This document shows, in pieces, positions 1-12,288 of a stretch of DNA of 64,000 nucleotides (positions within the stretch are counted from its first letter, which is position 1; each line of letters opens with the position of its first letter). The DNA is from Schistosoma haematobium. Its lineage: Eukaryota > Platyhelminthes > Trematoda > Strigeidida > Schistosomatidae. Where the stretch lies: the NCBI RefSeq assembly GCF_000699445.3, contig NC_067197.1:29247809-29311808 (forward strand). Direction: 5' to 3'. Below the pieces are notes generated by a model. It worked only from the letters and a program-made list of their open reading frames with translations. It was not told the origin of the DNA and did not search any database. The translations under genes were made by a program, and so were the position numbers.

Positions 1-295
1 AAAATAACAAACTGTTTACTTAGTAGTCAGCGGGTTCGACCTGTCCCACATTTTAAACCCGCTCCTCCCACTTCATTCTTGGTGGCCAGATAGTGTCACT
101 AGCCCTCACACAGTATGGCTCATACCCTGATAGCTGGTAAATAGGTCTAAATATATACTGTTTGGTCAGCTCTTTCGTAATTCATCTTTTACTGCATCAT
201 AAACACTGGTTGACGTGTGGCATGAATTTTTACCTACCAGAACTCAACACTGGTCAGGTTATATGAACAGTTAATTAGATTTCTTGTGCCTATCG

Positions 296-328
<33 letters not shown>

Positions 329-1862
329 GTGAAAAACTTAAGCTTGAAATGCTCAAAGTTGACTGGACATTAGACTGATCTGTTTGGGGCCATGAAAACT
401 CTCGCCGTTGAAATTTCCTAGTTCTTAACTATTTCGATTTTATATCCTAATGAATTATTACAATGTTTCTCAATTTCTATTGGAAAAATCCTGCTTCGTG
501 GATAAATTTCTAAGGGTGTGTAACATTGATGCCAGCCGTTTTAGTTCCAGTGTTGCTATAAGTTCTAGTACTAAAGTAACATTAGTGGACTTGGTCCCCA
601 TTTGTAGTTGTCCGAAACGGGTTTAATTAGAGTTAAATTTAATTGAGATCAGGAACAGAAACTCATGTTCATCTCCATATTTGCTTCACATTGCAGCCTG
701 ATTGCATCCGATAAATTTTGATGTGTAGCCTTGGTAAATTACCGTTTAGACAGACAGTGGAGACCTTATATGTTCGGTAATGAGTTTCATTTACAGCTTG
801 TACGAACCACAATCTATTGTTGACTATAGTAAATTTCCGATAGCTATGGCTAATGCGTTGTGCGATTTCATCCCAAGACTCAAATGAGACTTACCTTACT
901 CAGTCTTTGGGAAGTATGTGTGTACATGTTTATCTCTTCCTTAGTAGTAACCGCTCAGGTTCTGACTACATTGTAGGGGATCTTCGTCAACTCGGGTGAC
1001 AGAGATATTTGTTCTTCAACCATTGCCTACTTTGAGGTGCAATGTTGGCTATTGTAGGAGTAAATCAGAGGAAAATTAGGCCCTGCTAGACCAAGATGGG
1101 ACGTGGGTTCATGACGCCATTGACTGTTGGACTTAGTCTCATTGGTTGGTACAGACTATCTGGTTGGAGTCCTTTAACCAGTGGTTAAAGATGTTCGATT
1201 ACATGAATCGAAACTATTCATCGTGCCGCATTCACTCTGTCTTCCTTAGATCCTGAATTTTGAAGTTGTTTTGTACTTATGTTCCATGAATTCGTATTTC
1301 CTTCGATAATCATATATTCTGTGTCTATTTTTCTTACTTCTGATACTGTTACTACTGCTATGCTGCGTAGTAACCTGAGCCGATGCACATATGTACCGGG
1401 TTCTACGTTGTTTACGAATGACTGAAGGTCACATGTTACGATAGATTACACAGCTAGTTGTTTTATCCATTCCATGTTATCGGAGTTAAGTGGGTTTTGT
1501 CAGTTTTGGCATTCTGAGATCATCCAGGAAGATCTCAAACACCTCAAAAAGCTAGAAGTGTTAAGAAGAACGATAAGAAAATATAAATATGGTGAACCCA
1601 ACCCAACAGACCGTTTTAACTATTTTCTCTACCTGAGTATTGTATTCAACCGACTCTTATGTTTACGGTCATTATATGTACCTAGCTGATAGTAACATCT
1701 CTGCTCAATACATATTTATTTGATTTGTGGATCGTTGGTTTAGCTACGCTACTTTTAATTGGCGGATTCAATCGTCTCCTTATCTTCCAAGCGTTGGATA
1801 ACTAGCACCACTGATACTCAGAATAGATCATAATTATTACCGTGTACAGTAACCTGTACATA
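1..1862. other. Upstream region, no gene recognised
   Basis: Contains a TA microsatellite at 297-325. Short open frames such as 1474-1689 show no recognisable domain. A 5'-UTR exon or promoter of NCK could lie here but cannot be pointed to. Confidence 0.4.
297..325. repeat. (TA)n microsatellite
   Basis: Uninterrupted TA run of about 29 bases. Confidence 0.95.
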
Positions 1863-2153
1863 ATTTATAATTTACATGTAGGTGTCATTACCAAGGTTTG
1901 ATTTGATAATTTCGAATAAATTGAGCATTGGGTTGATTGTTGTAAATAAAAATAATATATTTGTAGTATCCCAATGAGTAGAAAATTGGATTTTCTGACG
2001 TTTTGTGACTTAGTGTAGGTCACTTCTTCAGAGAATAAATAACCGAATATTCTCTGAAGAAGTGACCTACACTAAGTCACAAAACGTCAGAAAATCCAAT
2101 TTTCTACTCATTGGGATACTACAAATATATTATTTTTATTTATAATTTACATG
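1863..2153. mobile_element. Insertion with 16-bp target duplication enclosing a perfect hairpin
   Basis: The 16-mer ATTTATAATTTACATG occurs at 1863-1878 and again at 2138-2153, as expected of a target-site duplication. Between the copies are about 64 bp resembling a stretch in intron 3 (near 5985-6025) and then the 95-bp-arm hairpin. A 16-bp duplication of variable type suggests target-primed (LINE-dependent) insertion. The family was not identified. Confidence 0.6.
1943..2142. repeat. Perfect inverted repeat, 95-bp arms, 10-nt loop
   Basis: Arm 1943-2037 is the exact reverse complement of arm 2048-2142, checked base by base with no mismatch; the loop is AATAACCGAA. Transcribed on either strand it would form a 95-bp double-stranded RNA stem. 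It ends about 325 bp upstream of the NCK start codon. Confidence 0.97.
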
Positions 2154-2464
2154 ATTTTTAGTAGTCTCAGTTTATGTGCCGCACTATATTGGTAGCTTAA
2201 ACAGTAATTTTTATGAATTGTCTACTTCCGTTCTAAGGAGAGTTTTTAGTTTAGTCACATACTAACCATACATTTATAAATCCATGGCCCCTTCCATCTA
2301 TTAGAGTTAAGGGAACCAAATACTATCTAACTCAGAGTGTAATTTCCGAGATTAATGTGTGGTATAATCGTCATAAATATTCTCCAAGTTTTCTGCTCAT
2401 TCATTTAATTACTTTGTTTATTACTATTATTATAATCGCTAATGTTCTATACATTTTTTGCAAG
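2154..2464 (+). other. Region immediately upstream of NCK exon 1
   Basis: AT-rich, T-rich toward the acceptor at 2464. Probably intron or promoter-proximal DNA. No core promoter element is clear. Confidence 0.35.
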
Positions 2465-2467
2465 GTA
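2465..2467 (+). promoter_or_regulatory. Putative splice acceptor just upstream of the NCK start codon
   Basis: ACATTTTTTGCAAG (2451-2464) has the form of a 3' splice site, and the ATG follows after three bases. Either a 5'-UTR exon further upstream is joined here, or the site receives the schistosome spliced leader by trans-splicing. The sequence cannot separate the two. No promoter or TATA box could be assigned upstream. Confidence 0.45.
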
Positions 2468-2656
2468 ATGTCTCATAAAAATACGGATTTTGTGATAGTG
2501 AAATTTGATTATGAGGCATCAGATAGTCATGAGCTTGGAATTCAAAAAGGTGAAAAATTAACACTTATCGATGATAGCCAACATTGGTGGAAGGTGATGA
2601 ATTCCTTTGGAAAGACTGGCTATGTCCCTAGCAATTATGTCAAGCGTTCAAAACAA
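2468..2656 (+). CDS. NCK: NCK exon 1: start codon and SH3-1
   Basis: 63 codons that encode nearly the whole first SH3 domain. The exon ends after a Gln codon at ACAA|GTAAGT (phase 0). The reading frame stays open upstream to 2357, but that stretch translates to a hydrophobic, intron-like sequence. A pyrimidine tract ending in TTGCAAG at 2464 suggests that the transcribed exon really begins at 2465, three bases before the ATG. Confidence 0.92.
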
Positions 2657-5600
2657 GTAAGTACTTGTTACTATTTATAGATGGCGTTACGTTCTTAGGG
2701 TATATTTTCAAGTTTGCGAAATACTCTGGGACGCCGGAAAAATCGTCAGGAAGGTACAAGCACTAGACAGTCCAATCCTTCTTCACCTACCCCGGATGGG
2801 AGTAATGGCTTTTCAGCTTTTGATTTACGACACGAAAGTGCAGAGTCCCTTGGAGCTAAGGTTGTCAGCACATCTGCGTCTACAAGCATTTTAATTCCTC
2901 CAAGTCAAGCATTTGCGGATATGAGACTTCAGGAAGGAATCTCTGACAGCTTTTCTATCCCCTTAAATAATCAGATATCCGTTCAACACGCGAAAAGATT
3001 TCAAAATGCAAATAAAACGGTTGATAGTGAATCAGTTAACTGGCTGTCGAAATCTGATGCAAGACAAGCTTACCCCCAGGTAATTCTTATGATATTAGTC
3101 GAGTTGTATGAATAACCTCACTCAACTAAATAATTCATACAAACACGAAATCATGGTATCGTGGAAGCACAATGACGTGTGAAGTCAAGTAATAATAGTG
3201 TTAAGAGCTAAGAAATTTTCATCTGAAAAATGATAGTACAAAAACGGCTGGTATGTAAGATAAAGCAGTTGTGTTCCTCAAAGTTCATATTATCTAAATC
3301 GACACCTCAAAACAAATTTAGAAACTGGTTGTGGAAGTCCTTTATGCTGAAATCTTATTTCATTTAACCTCATCAAAGTATTGCCACAGAATACCAGCAG
3401 ATACTTCAGAGGTATTTGTGACAAAATAGAAAATCATCGAGCAACTAAAAATGCCGGTCCATTAATATCGAGCAGAACGTTTTGGATCAAAACACCATGT
3501 GCTCTATCTGATCAAAGTTTAAATGTATTCGGTCAGTGGAAGCCATAAAAAGACTGGTAACCTGTATTGTGTATAGATCTATCACTAATTTGATAAACAC
3601 TCATGGACATAATCTAATAACTGGTGCTTAGATAAATATAGGTCTCTTTAGAGACATCAATCAAATGTGTTATAATCTTTCTTAGGAAATATGGTATATT
3701 TTGGGGACATAAATGTGTTAGCATTATCAAATTTACTTTTCGTTTTGATGAAACAAGGTGTTCTGTCCAAAAAATTTTCAAAAGACTCATTAAGACGTTA
3801 ACAAAGTTAACCATTTTTTCTTTCGTACTACAATCACAATCGAGTTGTACGATAAAAGTAGTGCTCAGTAAGTCATCTTTATTTAACAATTTATCATGAG
3901 TTTAAAATGATTATCACGAACAAGTCATACTGGGTTAGACGTCTGGTTAAAAGTTCGACAGAGTGATAAGTTGTTTCAAGTTTATTAACTTCATTAAACT
4001 TGTTCAAATTCTGTTTCTTACTATTCAAACTACTTTTAATCAGCATTCCATACCAAATTTTCAAAATGGACATGGCGCTGTAAATGTTTCCTTATCACTG
4101 TTCCAGCAAACTACTAATATTATGACAGGAACTTTAAGTAATACGTCCTATTTTGGCACTGGAACTGGTTTAGGTCGTCAAATATGTCAAGCACGTTTCA
4201 ATTACCCTGCTTGTCAACCAGATGAATTGTCAATTGAAAGAGGCGATAAAATTCGTGTTTTGGAAAAAAGTTCAGATGGTTGGTGGCGTGGTATTCTAAT
4301 TACCGAAGGTAAACCACAGCGAATGGGATGGTTTCCATCAAATTATGTCACATTGGATTTATCAAAAAATCTGAATAGGTCAGTAGTTTTTGGTTCTATT
4401 TTATTCATTCGTAGAGTTTTGAGATATTTTCTAGTCATCGACTAACAATATCAGCCGTAGGGTCATAATTATGTTAATGAGTCATTGGACAGGTGTTTCG
4501 TACCTATTTGGTCTGTGACATAACTTAATTACCATGGAATGCTGTCAAATAGAAATCGCTCTCTACTTAAAATATAACTGACATAACTCGAGCGTAAATT
4601 AATAATTAACGTGCTCGTTTGATCTGTTATACACCATTTAAATTGTGAAAGTGTGCTTTTAAATATTTATTTTAAAGTGGCAGACCATTTTATTTCATGT
4701 TGATTAACAACTAAGGGACTTTAAGTGGGATGTTCACTTATGTCACTTAGTGTGTGTATTCGGATAGTATCATTTAACCCACACAAAAAATGTGTAGTAG
4801 TAAAGAATACAAACTTGTACTTGGTGAGTTTCAAAATGATGATTATTAGTGTATTTGAAGACTGTTTACAGTGGAAGTTGTAATAAAACGTTCTAATTTA
4901 CATTACTACTTAATTGTGCTTTTTCTTTTTGGACCACGACTTTTCGAGCTTCTCCTATTATTTGCTTTTTTAATCAATCACCTAGATTTGAATGTGTTTA
5001 TGTTACATATAGACTCTTTTAGTTTCGGAAAACTAAACCATGTTCTGTTAATGGTAATTACTCTAATGTCGAGAACGGGGGCGGAAACTAGAAGCTATGG
5101 GAGTGCATAAAATAACCTATCCAAAGGTAAATAAATAAGAAGTTGGAGAATGTGATCGATTAGTTTATGCAGAAAAATTAGCTCTAAAAGATTAACATTT
5201 AAAGTAAAAAAACCACATGAATTTTGGAATATATGGAAAATAAACCGATAACAAAATAATGTTAAAAGTATAGTAAATAAGCAGAGAGGGATAGATCAAG
5301 GATGGAAATAGCTGAAAAGCTGAAAAAAAATTGTTGATGACTTCACGGAAGATTAAGAGTAGTAGATAGGTTTTGAAGTAAAAAGTTTCAGCTTCTAAAT
5401 CATTTGAACCTGTAAATATATTAAATATAATTAAAGTTTTATTTGTTTATTAGATGTTATATTTAATTTAGCAGTTCAACTGATATAGTTTTTAGAGCAT
5501 AATGGTAGCTAAGTTTTCATTTTATGGTCACTGGATAGAATTTATTTGTTACTATATATAAGCTCTAGGACTCAAACAATCTGATAAACGTGGTTTTATA

Positions 5601-8600
5601 CAATTAGACAGTTCAAATAGTTGGACTCAATATTGACAACGTGTTTGAATAGGTGGATGTTAATGTTACATCAACTTGTTTTCTTTTTTACAATACTGTC
5701 ACAGCAGTGTTTTTTTTACATAGATGGAACGAATAATACAAATAAAAGTAAACGATTATTCAAAATAAATAGGTGTTAGTATTTCGTAAATTATTAACTT
5801 TTCCTAATGTTTGATTACTTTGTTTCGTGATTTTGGGACTTTAAAAATATACCCAAAAGTTCGAATCCGAATTCATAGAATTCACATTACCCATGTTTTT
5901 AAAGATAAATATGTTTAAGTTTAACTTCTTCATAACTCATGCTAATTGCTTTAGGGTGTACAAGCAATACAGCCTTGATAAGCAAATTTACCAACAAGAT
6001 TTGATTTGGAAATTTCGAACAAAAACTCTGAGTATATAACATAAATTTCACATCGATAAAATGGAAAATGATCCTTTAGGACCCTGATCGTTGTCGATAT
6101 TTAGTTGAATGATAGGAAATATAATGGTCGGATTTGTCTACTATTATATATATTAAGATTCTCAACAGCACATATAGATTAGTAGTGGCCAGGCAAATCT
6201 CAGTACAACAACATTAAGCGTGTTTTGATTACGTTGTAACCTGCACATATACTTATTTACTTACACTTGTTACTCCTCGTGGAGGAGCATACTCCGCCCA
6301 CCAGCATTCTCCAACCAACTCTGTCTTGGGCGATCCTTTCCAGTTTCTATTCATTCTTTTGATATCTGCCTCCGATTCTTGACGCAATGTGTTCCTTAGT
6401 CTTCCTCTTCCCCCTTGCCTTCAGGATCCCAAGTTAGCGCTTGCCTCGCGATGCAATCTGATGATTTCCACAATTTATCTCCTATCCACCTCCAACGTCT
6501 TTTCCTAATTCCCTCTTCATCTGGAAGTTGGTTTGTTCTCTTCCACAGTAGGTTGTTGCTAATGGTATCCGGCCAACGGACATTAAGTATCTTGCGTACA
6601 CAATTGTTTATAAATATTTGCACCATTTTCGTTGGTGGTTGGTGTGTATGGGATAGAAGAGCCAAGTCATCTACGAAGTCCGAATCGTCTAGCTACATCG
6701 AAACTGTCTATTGTATTCCATGCTTCGCCCCAGATTTAGAGGTCTTCATAATCCAGTCAACTACCAGAATAAAGGGAAAGGGGGAGAGTAAGTGGCCTTG
6801 TCTGACACCAATCCCCACTTGGAATGCATCTGTCAGCTGTCTCCCATTCACCACTTTGCAGTGCAGTCCATTGTATGAATCCCGGACGATATTGACGATT
6901 TTCTCAGGTATACCATAGTGTCGAAGAAGGTTCCATGGGGTTCTCCTATCTACACTGTCAAACGCTTTCTCGTAGTAGAGAAATTTGACGAATTCCATTC
7001 AATTGATTGTTCAACGATGACCCGTAGTGTCGCGATTTGGTCTGTTCACGACCGATCCTTACGGAATCCAGCCTATTGATCCTGAAGCTGGACGTCTACT
7101 TAATCTTCCATGCTGTTCAGCAATACTGTTGAAAACTTTTCCTGGTATCGATAGTAGTGTGATGCCTCTAGTTCTCACATTTGCTCAGATCTCATTTCTT
7201 TGGTAGCTTGATGAGGTTTCGTTCTTTCCAGTGTGTCGGTGGCACTTGTTCTTCCTCCCAAATCTTCCTGAATAGGACGTGGAGCATGTTTGCACTTGCT
7301 TCTACGTGTGACTTCAGTGCTTCAGCTGATATGTCGTCAGCTGCTGCTGCTTTCCTATTGTTGATTTGTCTGATGGCCATCCTGATTTCTTTGATTGTAG
7401 GTGGTGTGACATCTTTAAGAAGGTCGGTGTGTGTTGCTTCGATGTCTTGTGGATTCAGTGGAGCTGGTCTATTCAAGAGTTCTTGAAAATACTCTACTCA
7501 TCTGTTCCACTGTTCCTGAATTTCAGTGATTGGCTTACTTTCTTTGCTCTTGATTGGTCGCTCCGGTTTACTATATTTCCCTGCCAATTTCTTCGTTGTA
7601 TCATGTAATTGTTTCATATTTCCTTCTCTTGTAGCTTTTTCTGCTGCGATTGCTAGATCTCCTATGTTTCCGCTTATCAGATCTAATGCTCCTCTCCACT
7701 CTCTTGTTTGAGTCTGTGTATTCGGTCTGTGTCTTAGCTTTTTCTACTCTTGTTCGGCTGTTATTAATTGCTGTTTTCTTGATCTTTCTTTCTTGAATGC
7801 TGACCAGGGTTTCGATAGAGATTCATTTCTTATGATGATTTCTCTTGTGGTCCAGAATATCTTGACACGTTGAAGTTCAGTCGGAATACAGTGGTCTTGA
7901 GTGCTGTTAGAGGTATGAGGGCGGTTATCACTTCCCGGTTGCCCACACCGTGGAAGGGTTGTTCCGGAGGTACCTGAAAAGGAAATTGGATTAGAGGTGG
8001 TCTTAGTGACCTGGGAGCGTGACCGCAGTGCCCAAGGGACAACTGCTTGAGGTCGGTCACACACGACCTTTTTATCGGTAATTTTTGTGTTAGCTCCGTA
8101 CTTTTTGGGACCTTACCGCCGGAGACAGATATCCGTGGGATAAGGCGAGGTGTGCATTTTTAGGGTCGACCTTTTCTAACCCCACCGCTCCTTGTGGGAA
8201 GGCAGCATCGCTGTCATGCTGGTTGTCTGAAGGAAACACCTTACTGCTGTCACACCTCTGTACAGTCAGCAGTACGACTTCGCCTTCGGACCTTGGGTTT
8301 GTTGATTTTAGTCTTACCGCTCTTCAACCGACATGTCTGACATGGTAGGACCTTGAGGAACAGTTGTTCCAGCCAGTATAGCTCGGTTGCTTCATCACGA
8401 TAAGCAAGCCCGACCACCACGTCAAGGTAGCAACAACACGTTGAAGTTAGTGCTTGTTTGATCCCTTTCCAGTTGTCTTCCATATAAGTTTCCTCTTTTG
8501 AGTAGATCCTGCTGTTGAGAGCTATCTTAAATTCATTGAGTTGGTCAGGATGTCGAAGGAAGGCTGTGTCAAACGTTCGTAATTCTGTTTCTCCAGTTGT

Positions 8601-11600
8601 CCAGTAGTTGTTTAGCTTTACCTTCATCTTGGCAACCACCAGTTGGTGATCTGAAGCTATGTTAGTTCCTGTCTTTGTTCTCACGTCTTCCATTGACCTT
8701 CTGAATTTTTAGTGGATACAAATGTGATCGATCTGGTTCTGTGTAGTGTAATCCAGTGAGACTCATATAGCTTTTTGTATGGGCCTGTAGGGAAATATAG
8801 TGCCACCTATAACCATTTTGTTGAATGCGCATAAATTTGCAAATCTTTCTCCATTCTCGTTTCTTTCTCCCAGTCCATGTCGTCCTATTGTATCATCATA
8901 TCTGGTGTTGCCCATTCCGACTTGAGCGTTTCGATCTCCCATCAGAATGGTCAGGTCTTTTTCATGCGCACCTCTACGATCGACTACAGCCTCTCTTGAA
9001 ACTAATCCTTATCGTCTTCATTGCTATCATTGGTTGGTGCGTAGCACTGGATAACCTTCATTGTAATCCCCTCCATTGTTTTGGAGGATGCAGCTCTCCC
9101 AAATCTGATATTTTCTGTCCAACGGGTTTCACTTATTCCGAGCATCATTAAGTTGCATCTCCTCATTTCTGCAACTATCTGGTTGATCCTCCCAATCTGC
9201 CACACTGTCTGGACATTCCGTCTACCTATATTAACTGTTATTTTGTTAGAAGAGACATCAGCCTCGTGACATCCGCAGAATCTCGGCTTTCATCATCAGG
9301 CGCCATAACTTCCAAATGAAGATCCTTCAATTCGGAGTTCAGAGTTTGAATGGTTTAGATTGTTTATCCTGGATAGCGTGTTTTAGCAATGTTTGTTTCT
9401 AAGGGGTGAGGTTGTTGACTCTATGCCAAATCCTCCTCTTTTATCCGGAATTGGGAGCGACAGTGGCTCTAGAAAGGCTGCAGGCGGAGTTACACATATA
9501 ACTAACGTTAAATAAAACGTAGAAACATTCATTTTGCTTGGTTTTACTTGTATATAGCTTAAGTTAGAAACTAAACATCCTATTGGTTAAGTCGTTGTCG
9601 TTTAAATTTAAGATGAAAACTTAGTTAGTAAAATGGTCTAAAATAGGCATTTGCAAACATTCAATGTTAGTAAATCGAAGTATTTAAGATTGTTAGAAAT
9701 ATTCGTAAGTTATTTTATTTTCTGGACACTTAAACTATTGGAAGGATATTTAAACACAAGATAGCTATCATTATTAGCTTCTTCCTTCTTATTATTGTCG
9801 TCGATTTGATAATAACATCACCAAATCTTTAGTCAGTATTCTCAGTATTTTAAATTATGCTCCACAACCATTTAACAGAAATGCTACTCTTTTTGCTTCA
9901 TACTAAGTATTGTTTGCTTGATTCATACTTGTGACAATTTAAGGAAGCGCATTGTCTCTGTTCCAATAAATTACTAAAGACAGTTGTCTGTGTTTAAACG
10001 AACGGAACTCTTGTTGCATGTCTATACATCGTATACTAAATTGTAGACGATTTACAAAATACTAATTCACATTGTTTTTATTTACAGTACATTTCTACTT
10101 CCCCACAGTTCTTTTATTGTCATAAGTTTTTTACAACTCGAAGCACTTGTTAAAAACACTTCTAGTTCAAACAAGCAGGGACTAAAAATGAAGGAAATAT
10201 TGAGTTCTAGCTTTTTCAACTGCTTTTAAGATGTCATACCGTCTAAACTGTAATATTCAGCTGGCTGTTAGGTCTTAACTATTGTGCATGTAATCAAAGG
10301 CATATCAAAATCTTTCTATCTATGAGACTTTAAATTTGAATAAACTGTCAATTTCACCACCAGTGGTTTAATCAAACGCGAATTGTCAGTATGAATTGAT
10401 AAAAGGCTTTGGGTTTTGATTTCAACGCTTCAACAGTCTTGGAGTACAAAATTCATTTTGAAAATCTAGGTCGAACTAGTGATATTGCCAACAAGCTTTT
10501 CACATCATGATCAATGGGTATAATATGTCCACCAAATCATTAAATATTTATTTATATTGTTTTTCCACGTAACGTTACAGATCTGGAAGTAGTTCACAAC
10601 CCAGTATATTAAATTCAAGTACACTTAATCGGGATGCAAATGATTTGTCTGTACCAAACATTTCAAATACTCAAGATCAAATTCCTACTCAATACTTAGC
10701 TTATCAATATTATGAACAACAACATTCTCTGAATCCTGGTTCTATTACAGAAAACCAACAACAAGTACATCAACAACCGCAATTACTAGTACGTAATAAC
10801 GACCCACCTAGTCATGAAGGTCAGCAACAGCAACATGAAACTGTTGTAACTCTTTACCCATTTGTACGTAGTCATGTAGCAGAGCTGTCTTTTGGTGAAA
10901 ACGAGGTCTTGGAAGTACTTAACAAACCTCCTGATGATCCAGCTTGGTGGCATTGTCGTAATACTCGTGGTGAAAGTGGTCTGGTACCACATAATTATGT
11001 TACTGCTTTCACAACACCAGCAGTGGCAACTACAACACTAAGCAAATCATTCGGTTCAAATCACAAGCCATTATCTTGTCAGTCTACAAATTTTGGCCAT
11101 TCTATTCGAAGTAACCAGGTGTCTGCGACTAATTCAAGTTATACAGTAACAAATAAGTCACAGCCTACTGATGGAGAAACATTGAGGCTAAGTTATGCTA
11201 CACAGTCTAGTACAGGTTGCTTACATATAAATCGGCCATGGTTCTGGGGTATTATTTCACGCGCTGAATGTGAAGAGATGTTAGGCAAACATTCTTTACC
11301 TGGTGAATTCATCGTTCGCGATAGTGAATCACATGTAAGTTTTCATGAGTAAGGTGAGTTAGTTGTAACGCAAACATGTTCTATTATGTGACGTCCACTG
11401 TTAAGCAAATGATGAACAATAGCACTACTGCTGAAACAGTGTATGTGATGTTGATGTTTCAAAATCCTTCACGATAATCAATGAACAAAGAACCTCGATT
11501 TTATTGAGTAGTTTTTCAGAGGCCATTGCGAAACAGCTTAAACTAAACAAGTTTGTTCTTGTTTTTCTGAAATTTGGAGATTTTTACTGTAGTATCTTAA

Positions 11601-12249
11601 ATTTATTAATTGAATGTTGTAATGCTTATTGTGAGAACTAAAATTCATATTTTAAATTTCGTCTAAGATAGTTACTGTGAGCATTGTTGAGGAATCCCAA
11701 AATAAACCAAAGACGTGACCTAGTACTTCACAAATTTTAACAATTTTCCAGTCAATTTCATTTTATGGTATGAAAATCACCTCAAAACCTAGAATATTCG
11801 ATCTACCATTGTCTTTAACTTAATTTATGCCTACTATTATTGTTGAAATAATTTTTTTCGTCCATCATATTGGGCAATTACATTTTACTTTCTAATCCAC
11901 CGGTCAATGCTTTACAAATCCAATCTAATTATTAGTTACTGATGCACAAAAAATATGCACAGTTGGGTAAATAGTATAACAACGACAGATATATGGGAAA
12001 AATTACAGTCCACAACTTATTTTGCGAGTGGGGGTATAGCCATCAAGCAAACTGTGTTGCCACTATCATTATTATTATTACCGTTATTGCTATTGGAACT
12101 GGTATAATAGTAATAACAATAAAGAGGCTGCTATTATGTTGTTGAATTTCCAGATGTGATTTATGCCAAAAAAGAAAATAAATGTAATTCTCTTCTTCAT
12201 ATTTCAGACAGACCATCTAATGTAGATCAATATTTATTGAGAGGAAGTA

Positions 12250-12288
<39 letters not shown>

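Larger units (their letters stand above)
6241..9495 (-). mobile_element. RTE-clade (SR2-like) non-LTR retrotransposon, nearly full span, defective
   Basis: On the minus strand, running from a 5' UTR near 9495 to a 3' end near 6250 with the GTAA-type tail common to this family. It encodes pieces of an apurinic-type endonuclease (8250-9260), a linker, and a reverse transcriptase (6400-7480) with AFDSVDR and VRQG-LLSPF motifs and a FVDD box. Stops, frameshifts, an internal deletion in the endonuclease, a larger deletion after the catalytic box, and a 558-bp foreign insertion make it non-coding. The whole element lies antisense in NCK intron 3. Clade assignment rests on recognisable protein segments. 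Confidence 0.85.
4379..10580 (+). other. Intron 3 of NCK (6.2 kb)
   Basis: GT-AG intron between exons 3 and 4. It holds a broken RTE retrotransposon on the opposite strand (6241-9495). The flanks 4380-6240 and 9496-10580 are AT-rich; I see no gene there. A short stretch near 5985-6025 resembles 1885-1925 upstream of the gene (both carry TTGATTTGATAATTTCGAA-like sequence), suggesting a small dispersed repeat. Confidence 0.85.

Noticed and set aside
2357..2467. Upstream in-frame extension of NCK exon 1 (37 hydrophobic residues)
   Set aside because: A membrane-like N-terminus does not fit a cytosolic adaptor, and a splice acceptor lies between it and the ATG at 2468.
6415..6918. 167-codon open frame on the + strand
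   Set aside because: It is the antisense shadow of the RTE reverse-transcriptase tail; the minus strand carries the recognisable protein words.
10786..10992. Minus-strand open frame within NCK exon 4
   Set aside because: Overlaps the SH3-3 coding sequence in the opposite direction; a shadow.
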